A DNA stretch of 56,843 nucleotides from Clostridiales bacterium. GTDB taxonomy: Bacteria; Bacillota; Clostridia; Oscillospirales; Oscillospiraceae. The position numbers were made by a program, and so were the translations under genes. Where the stretch lies: assembly GCA_020860385.1 (NCBI GenBank), contig JAJBUK010000127.1:1-56843 (forward strand), written 5' to 3'. Below the pieces are notes generated by a model. The model ran no database searches and was not told the origin of the DNA. It saw only the letters and a list, made by a program, of their open reading frames with translations. Below, in pieces: positions 1 through 6,489 of the stretch (positions are counted from its first letter, which is position 1; every line of letters starts with the position of its first letter).

Positions 1-107
1 AACTTCTCTACTTTTTATTCGGGGGAGAAGGGCCATATCATTTTAGCACATACAATTTCTGCGCTGTCAAATGATGTGACCCCCGACAGGAGGAATACAA
101 AACCTAA

Positions 108-161
108 GGAACCTCTGAAGTAATGCGTAAACCGCCGAAGGCGCATTTACTCAGAGGTTCC
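108..161. repeat. Long inverted repeat downstream of tRNA-Pro
   Basis: Two 20-nt arms (108-127 and 142-161) are near-perfect reverse complements: 11 bp starting GGAACCTCTGA, then about 8 bp with one slipped base, around a 14-nt loop. The repeat begins 14 nt past the 3' end of the minus-strand tRNA. It may be that gene's terminator, although only TTTT follows it on the minus strand. A dispersed hairpin element is the alternative. I see no gene in 1-107. Confidence 0.55.
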
Positions 162-174
162 CCAGATAGTTCTA

Positions 175-251
175 TGGTCGGAATGCCGGGATTCGAACCC
201 GGGGCCTCTTGGACCCGAACCAAGCGCGATACCAAACTTCGCCACATCCCG
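175..251 (-). tRNA. tRNA-Pro (anticodon CGG)
   Basis: Read on the minus strand, the 77-nt gene starts CGGGATG and closes with CATTCCG, giving a 7-bp acceptor stem with one G-T wobble. The discriminator A and an encoded CCA follow. The anticodon arm CTTGG-TTCGGGT-CCAAG places CGG at positions 34-36, and the T arm has the normal GGTTCGAATCC form. CGGGATG with a CGG anticodon is the usual bacterial proline tRNA. It reads CCG codons during translation. Confidence 0.95.
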
Positions 252-310
252 CAACAACCGTTATTATAGCTTTTTCCGGCGGGAATGTCAAGCGTGAAAA
301 AACGCTGCGT

Positions 311-1000
311 TCAAAATTCCTGCGCTGGGCAGGGGTACTCCCCTTGCAGGAAGGAGAATTCCCCCTCCGGCGTGACCTCCGCCTCGGCGAAGGAGCGGAG
401 ATACCCGTGGCAGCTCCGGCGCATCTCCCCCTCGCTGGCGGCAAACATGGGGTCGTAGACTCCTACCGTCACCATACCGGCCTCCAGCGCCCCAGCGCAG
501 GACAGGGGGGAGTCGTCAAAGAAGATGCAGTCCGCCGTCTCCACCCCCAGCCGGGCCGCCGCCATGCGGAAGCCCTCCGGGGCGCGCTTCTCCACCCCCA
601 GCTCAGAGGCGTACAGCACCGCCTCAAAACAGCGGTCAATGCCGTGATGACGCAGGGCGGCTTCGCAGAGAGGGCGGGCGCAGGAGGTGTAAACGGCCAT
701 CCGCTCCCCCCGGTCCGTGCAGCGGGAGAGGAAGGCCCGGACGCCGGGCTTCAGGGGAATCTCCTCCCCGTAGCTCTGCTGCACCATGTCCAGCCACTCC
801 GCGATGATAGCCTCCTCGCTGTCCTCCAGGTGGCAAAACTCCTTCGTGAATTTCGCCCCGGCGGCAAGGCTGGCGTGAACCACCCCCTCGTGGTATTCCT
901 GTGACCACGGCAGCCCCCGCCGCGCCAGAAAGCGGACATCCACCTCCCGCCAAACCTCGTTGGAATCGATCAGCGTTCCGTCCAAATCAAACAGCAGCAT
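311..1000 (-). CDS. HAD-superfamily hydrolase (phosphatase/phosphomutase-like)
   Basis: This 229-aa cytoplasmic protein has the HAD hallmarks. Motif I is FDLDGTLIDS at residues 4-13, where the first Asp is the nucleophile and the second the acid/base. A helical cap follows, with the motif II serine probably in YTSCARP. Motif IV is IFFDDSPLSCAGALEAGM near residue 160, with acidic metal ligands. The length fits the beta-phosphoglucomutase/phosphoglycolate phosphatase subgroup, but the substrate cannot be told. The ATG at 1000 is preceded by GGGAGGA. It lies 15 nt behind the DNA glycosylase gene on the same strand, so the two are probably co-transcribed. Confidence 0.85.
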   Translation of the reverse strand: MLLFDLDGTLIDSNEVWREVDVRFLARRGLPWSQEYHEGVVHASLAAGAKFTKEFCHLEDSEEAIIAEWLDMVQQSYGEEIPLKPGVRAFLSRCTDRGERMAVYTSCARPLCEAALRHHGIDRCFEAVLYASELGVEKRAPEGFRMAAARLGVETADCIFFDDSPLSCAGALEAGMVTVGVYDPMFAASEGEMRRSCHGYLRSFAEAEVTPEGEFSFLQGEYPCPAQEF

Positions 1001-1015
1001 GGCGTCCTCCCCATC

Positions 1016-1630
1016 TCAATCCATGTAATACCGCCAGGGGAAGTCTGCGGCTTCCTCCGCGTAGTCAATGCCGATGCGCTTCGTGACGTGAATCTCCCCC
1101 ATCGGCCGGGGCGGAAGGGACAGCCCGGCGTCCTCCGGCCCGGCGCAGACGTACAGGGCGTCCCCGGTCAGGTCGGCCAGATTGTCTGCCCGGGTGATGG
1201 CCAGGGCCCTGCACAGCTTGCCGGGGCCGTTCATCAGGTTGCGGGACTGAGCGGCGGTCAGCTCCTCCGGCGCTTTGCCGTAGCGGAAGCGGGCCATTTG
1301 GGCCAGACCGGCCACCGGCTGGGCCCCCCGGATCAACACGGCGGCAGGCTCCCCTTCCGGCTCCGTCACCAGGTTCAGGCAGTGGTACATTCCGTAAATC
1401 AGGTAGACGTAGGCATGGCCCGGCGGGGCGAAAAGTGGCTCTGTCCGGGCGGTGCGGCGGTACTGGTAGGCGTGGCAGGCCTTGTCCATCCGGCCGATAT
1501 AGGCCTCCGTCTCGGTGATACGGCAGACCAGCGCTGTTCCTTCCCAGCGGCGCACCAGGTATTTGCCCAGCAGCTCTTGGGCCACCAGCCTGGTGTCCCG
1601 GTCATAAAAAGCGGCGTCAAGCCTTGCCAT
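1016..1630 (-). CDS. mpg: DNA-3-methyladenine glycosylase (AAG/MPG family)
   Basis: A 204-aa base-excision-repair enzyme that removes alkylated purines such as 3-methyladenine and hypoxanthine. Family signatures run in order: an N-terminal LAQELLGK-type segment (VAQELLGKYLVRR), the catalytic-region ETEAYIG (Glu activates water), HAYQYRRTARTEPLF, the nucleotide-flipping stretch YVYLIYGMYHCLNLV, then AAVLIRGAQPV and LMNGPGKLCRAL. The length matches the family's usual 190-210 aa, so it is complete. The ATG at 1630 follows a GGAGGGGG ribosome site. The gene is divergent from uracil-DNA glycosylase, making a small repair cluster. Confidence 0.93.
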   Translation of the reverse strand: MARLDAAFYDRDTRLVAQELLGKYLVRRWEGTALVCRITETEAYIGRMDKACHAYQYRRTARTEPLFAPPGHAYVYLIYGMYHCLNLVTEPEGEPAAVLIRGAQPVAGLAQMARFRYGKAPEELTAAQSRNLMNGPGKLCRALAITRADNLADLTGDALYVCAGPEDAGLSLPPRPMGEIHVTKRIGIDYAEEAADFPWRYYMD

Positions 1631-1646
1631 TGGAACCCCCTCCGTG

Positions 1647-1677
1647 GTATGATGATAACATCAGTATCATATCATAC
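1647..1677. promoter_or_regulatory. Imperfect inverted repeat between two divergent DNA glycosylase genes
   Basis: GTATGATGATA (1647-1657) faces TATCATATCATAC (1665-1677), a near-complementary pair over a 7-nt centre, in the 80-bp gap between mpg and ung. It contains TATGAT-like -10 elements on both strands, so it may hold the divergent promoters and a shared operator. It does not resemble a Gram-positive LexA box. Confidence 0.4.
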
Positions 1678-1710
1678 GGAAGTTTTTTCCGCAAGTGGGA
1701 GTGACAGGAT

Positions 1711-2427
1711 ATGCCTTTGAAGGACTATGAGTTGGGCGGCTGGCGGGATGCGCTGCTGCCGTTGGGCGGGGAACCGTGGTGCAAAACGCTGTTTGACCGG
1801 GTGGAGGCTGCCTACGCCCTGGGCAGCCCCGCCGTCTATCCGCCGAAGAAGCAGCTCTTTACCGCCCTGCGGCTGACGCCGCCGGAGCAGGTGCGCTGCG
1901 TGGTGGTGGGGCAGGACCCCTACCACGAGGCGGGGCAGGCCCACGGGCTGGCCTTCTCCGTGCAGGAGGGGGTCAGGGTGCCCCCCAGCCTGCGGAATAT
2001 TTATAAGGAGCTGCAAAGCGATTTGGGGGTATCCCCGCCCCCCTCCGGCACCCTGACCGGCTGGGCGGAGCAGGGCGTCCTCCTGCTGAACAACGTGCTG
2101 ACCGTCTACGACGGGCAGGCGGGCAGCCATAAGGGCTGGGGCTGGGAACAGTTCACCACGGAGATCCTGCGCCAGACCGTCCAGCTGCCCCAGCCGGTGG
2201 CCTACCTGCTGTGGGGGAAGGCTGCTCAGACCAAGGCCGCGCTGGTCTCTCCGGAGGGCAGCCCCTACCCCCGGCTGGTGCTAAAAAGCAACCATCCCAG
2301 CCCGCTGTCCGCCAGCAGGGGCTTCTTTGGGTCGAAGCCCTTTCACCAGGTGAATGATTTCCTGGAGCGGGAGGGGAGCACGCCCATCGATTGGAGCCGA
2401 ACCGGGACAACCACTGAAATTTTTTAA
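1711..2427 (+). CDS. ung: Uracil-DNA glycosylase, family 1
   Basis: This 238-aa enzyme excises uracil from DNA. The water-activating loop GQDPYH lies at residues 67-72 (Asp69 is the general base). The uracil-binding segment GLAFSVQEGVRVPPSLRNI follows, then LLLNNVLTV, WEQFT, LLWGKAAQ, and the leucine-intercalation loop HPSPLSASRGFFGSKPF with catalytic His195. All five UNG motifs are intact and the length is normal. An AGGA-type ribosome site precedes the ATG. It faces mpg across an 80-bp divergent promoter region, and a hairpin about 135 nt downstream may end the transcript. Confidence 0.96.
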   Translation: MPLKDYELGGWRDALLPLGGEPWCKTLFDRVEAAYALGSPAVYPPKKQLFTALRLTPPEQVRCVVVGQDPYHEAGQAHGLAFSVQEGVRVPPSLRNIYKELQSDLGVSPPPSGTLTGWAEQGVLLLNNVLTVYDGQAGSHKGWGWEQFTTEILRQTVQLPQPVAYLLWGKAAQTKAALVSPEGSPYPRLVLKSNHPSPLSASRGFFGSKPFHQVNDFLEREGSTPIDWSRTGTTTEIF

Positions 2428-2563
2428 AATACGCCCATTTTTCAATGATATGAGGCAGAAAAATCGGTGGTCTGGATGGGGTTGGTTTCGTCTGCCATGT
2501 GGATAACTCCTTTCGCGTCCTGCGCGTTCAAGCCCGCGCAGTGTCGTGGGTTTGGGTATGAAA

Positions 2564-2584
2564 AAAGCACCCGGCGGGTGCTTT
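2564..2584 (+). terminator. Probable terminator after ung
   Basis: AAAGCACCC and GGGTGCTTT form a 9-bp stem with a 3-nt loop, with an A-run on the left, then TCGTC. It is about 135 nt past the ung stop codon. The T-run is short, so termination may be partial. Confidence 0.5.
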
Positions 2585-2619
2585 CGTCAACGTGTTTGAT
2601 TTTTTGGGATGGAATGTCA

Positions 2620-2656
2620 TTGACAAACCATTATAAAATAATTATAATATAATTAT
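2620..2656 (+). promoter_or_regulatory. Consensus promoter with two ATAATTAT boxes, probable BrnA operator
   Basis: TTGACA (2620-2625), a 17-bp spacer and TATAAT (2643-2648) form an exact consensus sigma-A promoter. Two identical palindromic octamers ATAATTAT (2638-2645 and 2649-2656) lie 11 bp apart, one helical turn, over the -10 and the start codon. Ribbon-helix-helix antitoxins such as BrnA typically bind paired short boxes in their own promoter. The expected transcription start falls at about 2655, the first base of the brnT ATG, so the message may be leaderless. Confidence 0.7.
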
Positions 2657-2951
2657 GGATAGGTTGACGTTTGAATGGGATGAAAACAAAAACCGCATCA
2701 ACAAACGGAAGCACAGTGTTTCGTTTGAGGAGGCGCAAACCGTGTTTTACGATGAGGAGGCGCTGCTGATTGACGACCCCGAGCATTCACAGGAGGAGGA
2801 ACGCTTCATTATTTTGGGCCTGAGCAAAAAGGCCAATCTGCTTGTGGTCTGTCACTGCTACCGCGCTTCTGAAACCGTGATACGGCTCATTTCCGCACGG
2901 AAGGCGACAAAAACAGAATCGAAACAGTATCAGGAAAGGTGGTCAGGATGA
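2655..2951 (+). CDS. brnT: BrnT family toxin (RelE-like ribonuclease fold)
   Basis: A 98-aa protein with the BrnT pattern. It opens with FEWDENKNRINKRKHSVSFE (residues 5-24, including the family's KH-V-FE signature), has the central acidic DDPEHSQEEERFIILG, and ends with VIRLISARKAT, carrying the conserved RxISARxA. BrnT is a type II toxin that cleaves RNA and is neutralised by BrnA. The ATG at 2655 has no ribosome binding site because the -10 box ends only 6 nt upstream. Its TGA overlaps the antitoxin ATG as ATGA, so the pair is translationally coupled with the toxin first, the usual BrnTA order. Confidence 0.92.
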   Translation: MDRLTFEWDENKNRINKRKHSVSFEEAQTVFYDEEALLIDDPEHSQEEERFIILGLSKKANLLVVCHCYRASETVIRLISARKATKTESKQYQERWSG

Positions 2952-3157
2952 AGGCTGAATATGATTTTTCCAACGGACAGAAGAACCCTTACGCCAAAAA
3001 GCTGAAGCAGCAAATCACCATCAACATTGACAGCGACACCATCGCCTATTTCAAGGCGCAGTCGGACAGCTCCGGCATCCCCTATCAAACGCTGATCAAC
3101 CTGTACCTTGCCGACTGTGCGGCAAACCAAAAGCAGTTGAAAATCACCTGGGCATAA
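2948..3157 (+). CDS. brnA: BrnA family antitoxin (ribbon-helix-helix)
   Basis: A 69-aa protein starting at the ATG at 2948, served by AGGAAAGG at 2931-2938. A GTG three codons upstream is in frame but less likely, because the ATG forms the ATGA overlap with brnT. The N-terminal half carries NPYAKKLKQQITINIDSDTIAYFK, here read as the toxin-binding arm and the beta strand. The SGIPYQTLINLYLADCA helix pair completes the ribbon-helix-helix DNA-binding fold. BrnA dimers neutralise BrnT and repress the shared promoter. A terminator follows at 3219. Confidence 0.9.
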   Translation: MKAEYDFSNGQKNPYAKKLKQQITINIDSDTIAYFKAQSDSSGIPYQTLINLYLADCAANQKQLKITWA

Positions 3158-3218
3158 CCGGGGCGGGGCGTCTGTGACGCTCCGCCTTTTGCCGTCTATT
3201 CCACAATCAGGGCATAAG

Positions 3219-3244
3219 AAAAGCACGGCTTACGTCGTGCTTTT
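3219..3244 (+). terminator. Rho-independent terminator of brnTA
   Basis: AAAAGCACG (3219-3227) and CGTGCTTTT (3236-3244) form a 9-bp stem with an 8-nt loop and a T4 tail, 62 nt past the brnA stop. Confidence 0.75.
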
Positions 3245-3254
3245 GGGCATAGCA

Positions 3255-3282
3255 AAACCGCCGTGGTTTCCCTTGGCGGTTT
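3255..3282 (-). terminator. Probable terminator of the prophage-remnant genes
   Basis: AAACCGCC (3255-3262) pairs with GGCGGTTT (3275-3282). On the minus strand the arm ends in GCGGTTTTG, six bases past the stop of the small minus-strand gene. Confidence 0.55.
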
Positions 3283-3287
3283 CCGGT

Positions 3288-3482
3288 TTACTGGTTCTTT
3301 TCCTTTTTGGCATCTTCAATGGCCTGGGTAAGGGCGTTGTACCACGCCTCCATGTTTTCGTAACCCAGCGTGTAGTTGTAGGTAGGCCACTTTTTCCCCG
3401 TTAGTTCTTTGTATTTCTTTTGCTTTCCAATAATGTCCGGCGTTCTTCTTATAAAATCCTGGTCTGTCCACGTTAAAACCAT
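3288..3482 (-). CDS. Small hypothetical protein trailing the metallopeptidase-like domain
   Basis: A 64-aa ORF beginning MVLTWTDQDF and ending in a basic tail, with no membrane segment and a Tyr/Trp-rich middle (KKWPTYNYTLGYENMEAWY). I do not recognise a family. The ATG at 3482 lies 8 nt after GAGGGGG, which also overlaps the end of the upstream gene, so translation should be coupled. The same frame runs on upstream into the neighbour. A one-base loss in the G5 run at about 3490-3495 would fuse the two, so a frameshifted C-terminus is the alternative reading. Its position after a MuF-linked toxin-like domain is where an immunity gene is often found, but that is inference. Confidence 0.45.
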   Translation of the reverse strand: MVLTWTDQDFIRRTPDIIGKQKKYKELTGKKWPTYNYTLGYENMEAWYNALTQAIEDAKKEKNQ

Positions 3483-3486
3483 TTGC

Positions 3487-3954
3487 TCATACCCCCTCGA
3501 AGAGATGTTCAAACGCTTTTGTGAGCTGTGGGAAATGCTGGGCAAGTACAGTATATCCAGGGTCATTTCTTGCCCGCAGGCTAGATAGATTTGCAAAGAC
3601 TTCCATTTTCTGAACCGCTTCATTGAGTGAATCATGCCCAGCATAGGTTTTTATCTTACCATCGCCCAAGATCCGCAAGATGTCCTGCACAAATCCGTTC
3701 TTCCTTGTTTCCTCGACCAACTCGCTAACTGCATTCAAATTATTTGTAGCATACTTTTTCGATTCCGTCAACGCCTCCGTGAACTCTGCGCTTTCCCAGG
3801 AGTGAACCGTCAGAACGTCGTACCGATGTCCCATCTCATGGAGGACAGAGGCAGTAAAGTCAAAGTCCGCAAATCTTGGGTTGGTGGGATTCAGCAGCAA
3901 AGCGTCTGCTTTTATGTCATAGGCAAAGGTGGTGTCCGGGTCTGTCACCAGCAC
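3487..3954 (-). CDS. HEMGH metallopeptidase-like domain, C-terminal part of a phage MuF-type head protein
   Basis: The 155-aa frame carries LLLNPTNPRFADFDFTASV followed by LHEMGHRYD near residues 39-47, a zinc-peptidase-like HExxH site, and ends in FPQLTKAFEHLFEG. There is no credible ribosome site, and an in-frame stop lies just upstream of TVRKVLVTDPD. It overlaps the last 38 nt of the MuF-like fragment in a different frame. A single-base shift near 3950 would join them into one protein. MuF head proteins of temperate phages are known to carry exchangeable C-terminal toxin domains, and this looks like the remains of one. It is probably not expressed. Confidence 0.5.
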   Translation of the reverse strand: MLVTDPDTTFAYDIKADALLLNPTNPRFADFDFTASVLHEMGHRYDVLTVHSWESAEFTEALTESKKYATNNLNAVSELVEETRKNGFVQDILRILGDGKIKTYAGHDSLNEAVQKMEVFANLSSLRARNDPGYTVLAQHFPQLTKAFEHLFEGV

Positions 3955-4265
3955 CTTCCGGACGGTTCACCCGATTCAGCTGGGCCCGGCTCATGTCGCA
4001 CATGGTGGTAGAGCGGCAATGGGGGTGCATGGGCGGCAAATTCGTCCCGGCCTGCGCCTCCGTCACCGGGAACCGCTGGCCGCCCAGCCTCCGGCAAATC
4101 TCGCTGGTGCGTAGAGCCAGGATGGGATACCGGGTCGGAGCTGGCGCAGCAGACCGCTCAACCATGTTCTTTTCCTCAGGTGTGAGGTCTGAAAAGCCTT
4201 TTGGGCTGTTAGTTTCGTTGCGTTCTCGTTCATAAGGAACGTGAGGACTACCGCCATGATGTGGT
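3917..4265 (-). pseudogene. Phage minor head protein (MuF-like) fragment
   Basis: Open from the TGA at 4266-4268 with no start codon. The readable part includes NSPKGFSDLTPEEKN and then the conserved MuF C-terminal signature: LALRTSEICRRLGGQRF, VTEAQAGTNLPP and MHPHCRSTT. In phage head-morphogenesis proteins this Cys/His-rich segment ends the capsid-portal domain. The N-terminal 200 or more residues are missing, and the frame breaks close to 3950, where the metallopeptidase-like frame takes over. No other phage genes are adjacent, so this is a relic between brnTA and the two-component system. Confidence 0.6.
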
Positions 4266-4278
4266 CAGTCCAACCGAC

Positions 4279-4311
4279 AAAACCCGGACACCAGTTTGGT
4301 GTCCGGGTTTT
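4279..4311 (-). terminator. Strong terminator after the histidine kinase gene
   Basis: A perfect 14-bp stem AAAACCCGGACACC / GGTGTCCGGGTTTT with a 5-nt loop, 13 nt downstream of the kinase stop codon. A/T runs on both sides allow action in either direction. Confidence 0.85.
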
Positions 4312-4324
4312 CATGCTGTGCGCT

Positions 4325-5674
4325 TCACTTTTTCGATGATGAACCGTTGCAGGGCTTTCCCTGCCGCCGACAGGGCCTTTCCCCCGCTCTGCGGCGCTTT
4401 TTCTCCCCGGTGGGGAGGCGGACGGTAAAGGCGACCCGCCCGTGGCTGCAATCCACCTGAATTTCTCCCTGGTGGGCCTCCACGATGGTCTGGGCAATGG
4501 TCAGGCCCAGGCCGTAGTGTCCAGCGCCGCCTCGGTTGGCATCGCTGCGGAAGAAGCGGACAAAAATCTCCTCCCTGTCTTCCTCCGGGAGGAAGCCGGG
4601 GTTGGAGACCGTCAGCACCGCCTCCCCCCGCTCCTGATGGAGGGCGATGGCGATGCTGCCTGCCCCTTCGCTGTGGGAGAGGGCGTTATCCATCAGGATG
4701 GAGACCAGCTGGCTCAACTGGCTGGGGTTGCCCGGAATGGTGATCTGCCCGTCGATTTGCTCCTCCAGCGTCCGCCCCTGCTCAAAGGCCACACCCTCAA
4801 AGGGGAGCACCCCGCCCAGCACCAGGCGGCTAAAGTCCAGCGGCTCCATCTGAGGCGCTTCCCGCTCCGCCCGCACCAGGGTCAGCAGCTCGCTGACCAG
4901 CCCGGCCATTCGGCCGCTTTCGGAGCGGATGTTGCCGAGCCACTTGTTCTCACCGATTTCCCGCTCCAGCAGCTCCGCGTTGGCCTCCACCACGGACACC
5001 GGGGTTTTCAGTTCGTGTCCCGCGTCGGAGAGGAACTGCCGCTGGCGGCGGTCACTCTCCTCCAGGGGGCGAATGATCCAGCGGGCCAGGCCGATGGCGC
5101 ACAGGAAGAGGGCCGCCACCATAACCGCCCCCAGGAGCAGCGCGTTGCGGAACAGGGTGGTGAAGCTGTCGGAGACCAGGGTATTGTCCATCAGCACCAC
5201 AAGGGTATAGCCGTCCTCCGCAGCGACGCAGTAGACGAAGTTGCCATAGGTCCCCTGGCTCTGGCCCGTCCCCAGGATGCTTTCCGCCACGGCGGAGAGC
5301 TGCCCCTCTGTGTACAGCGTGCCGTCGCCCATGTCTACGCTGAAGGGCTCCCCGTCCCCGTCAAAGGCCACGGAGTAGAAGGATGAGAGGAGGTACCGAG
5401 TGCTGTCATGGTCCGGCGGCTCGTCCTGCTCCGGAGGGCTGCCCCCCGGAGGCGACGCCTCAGTCCGCTGTATCTCGCTGGGGTTGCCGTTCTCCCGGTA
5501 CTGGTTCACATACGTCTCCAGCATATCCTGGTTGTCCTGATACAGCTCCTGATAGCTGAGGATATAAATGGCGGCCAGGGTGACGGCAAACAGCAGCAGG
5601 AACACCGCCATGATGACCGCCACGATTTGCCGCCGGGAGCGCTGAAAGGCACTGCTCTGCCGCTTCCTAGTCAC
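4325..5674 (-). CDS. Sensor histidine kinase
   Basis: A 449-aa membrane kinase. TM1 is AVIMAVFLLLFAVTLAAIYIL at about residues 18-39. An extracytoplasmic sensor of about 130 aa follows, with an acidic/proline patch (PPGGSPPEQDEPPDHDS), then TM2 ALLLGAVMVAALFLCAIGLA. The dimerisation box is QFLSDAGHELKTPVSVVEA (His220), and the ATPase domain has N box MDNALSHS, G1-like FLPEEDREEIF and G2 GAGHYGLGLTIAQ. It starts with a GTG that overlaps the regulator gene by 8 bp. The lysine/arginine-rich tail is poorly conserved. The divergent tannase-like lipoprotein is a likely target of this system. Confidence 0.93.
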   Translation of the reverse strand: MTRKRQSSAFQRSRRQIVAVIMAVFLLLFAVTLAAIYILSYQELYQDNQDMLETYVNQYRENGNPSEIQRTEASPPGGSPPEQDEPPDHDSTRYLLSSFYSVAFDGDGEPFSVDMGDGTLYTEGQLSAVAESILGTGQSQGTYGNFVYCVAAEDGYTLVVLMDNTLVSDSFTTLFRNALLLGAVMVAALFLCAIGLARWIIRPLEESDRRQRQFLSDAGHELKTPVSVVEANAELLEREIGENKWLGNIRSESGRMAGLVSELLTLVRAEREAPQMEPLDFSRLVLGGVLPFEGVAFEQGRTLEEQIDGQITIPGNPSQLSQLVSILMDNALSHSEGAGSIAIALHQERGEAVLTVSNPGFLPEEDREEIFVRFFRSDANRGGAGHYGLGLTIAQTIVEAHQGEIQVDCSHGRVAFTVRLPTGEKKRRRAGERPCRRQGKPCNGSSSKK

Positions 5675-6350
5675 GTTCCCACCTCAATTCATATCCGGCT
5701 CCCCGCACCGCCTTGATTTCCACCTGGGAGCCGACGAAGGCCAGCTTCTTCCGGGCGAAGGAGATGTAGACCTCCACCTTATTGTACTCCGCCTCGTCCT
5801 CATAGCCCCAGATCTTCACCGCCAGCTGCTCTTTTGACAGGATTTGCTTCTGGTTCGTGAGCAGGTATTCCAGCACCCGGCACTCCTTCTCGCTGAGGTG
5901 AACGCTCTGGCCGGTGGCGGTGCAGTGCAGCGTCAGGGATTTCGCATCCAGCGCCAAATCGCCCATGCACAGCCGGTCGTCCACCAGGGGCATCCCCCGG
6001 CGGCACAGGGCCCGCACCCGGGCCAGCAGCTCCCGGGGCTGAAAGGGCTTCGTGACGTAATCGTCGGCCCCGGCATCCAGGCCCAGCACCTTGTCCTCCA
6101 GCTCCCCTTTGGCGGTGAGCATCAGGATGGGGGTGCGGACGCCCCGCTGCCTGCTCCGGGCCGCCACCTCCACCCCGGAAAGGCCGGGCAGCATCACGTC
6201 CAGGATGACCCCGTCATACTGTCCGCTGCAAATGGCCGTGAGGCCGTCGTCTCCGCGAAAGAAGCAGTCCACATCGTATCCCTCCTGCCGCAAAAGCTCC
6301 CTCAGAGCCTCCGCCATTCGGGGCTCGTCCTCTACCAGCAGCAGCTTCAT
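5667..6350 (-). CDS. OmpR/PhoB-family response regulator
   Basis: A 227-aa regulator. The receiver domain has the acidic pocket VEDE, phosphoacceptor Asp51 in VILDVMLPG, the conserved Thr of LMLTAK, and Lys in DDYVTKPF. The C-terminal winged helix contains SEKECRVLEYLLTN and VEVYISFARKKL, with the Y-x-x-L/R-GAGY end. I chose ATG 6350 because AGGAG lies 9 nt upstream; ATG 6359 abuts that ribosome site. The kinase gene follows with an 8-bp overlap. It is divergent from the tannase-like gene across a region holding a perfect inverted repeat. Confidence 0.94.
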   Translation of the reverse strand: MKLLLVEDEPRMAEALRELLRQEGYDVDCFFRGDDGLTAICSGQYDGVILDVMLPGLSGVEVAARSRQRGVRTPILMLTAKGELEDKVLGLDAGADDYVTKPFQPRELLARVRALCRRGMPLVDDRLCMGDLALDAKSLTLHCTATGQSVHLSEKECRVLEYLLTNQKQILSKEQLAVKIWGYEDEAEYNKVEVYISFARKKLAFVGSQVEIKAVRGAGYELRWERD

Positions 6351-6406
6351 CACCGGCATCTCCTCTCTGTGCGTACGGTTGTGTGATTTTTACTATACCA
6401 CAAAAA

Positions 6407-6445
6407 CCTTGAAAAAAGATGGAATCCTTCAATCTTTTTTCAAGG
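6407..6445. promoter_or_regulatory. Perfect 14-bp inverted repeat in the divergent two-component/tannase promoter region
   Basis: CCTTGAAAAAAGAT (6407-6420) and ATCTTTTTTCAAGG (6432-6445) are exact reverse complements around an 11-nt centre. A minus-strand TATAGT (-10-like, 6392-6397) lies just to the left, and TATGGT for the plus strand lies just to the right. It sits where an operator for the adjacent response regulator would be expected. It could also fold as a hairpin in either leader. Confidence 0.65.
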
Positions 6446-6489
6446 TAGTTATGGTAGGATAACCGAAACCAATGAAGGAGGTTTTCCCC

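Noticed and set aside
2467-2652. 61-codon frame upstream of brnT
   Set aside because: It overlaps the terminator and the brnTA promoter and has no ribosome site.
3483-3644. Upstream extension of the 64-aa gene
   Set aside because: It runs through the metallopeptidase-like frame in another phase, and the residues look like a shadow. The start at 3482 has a ribosome site.
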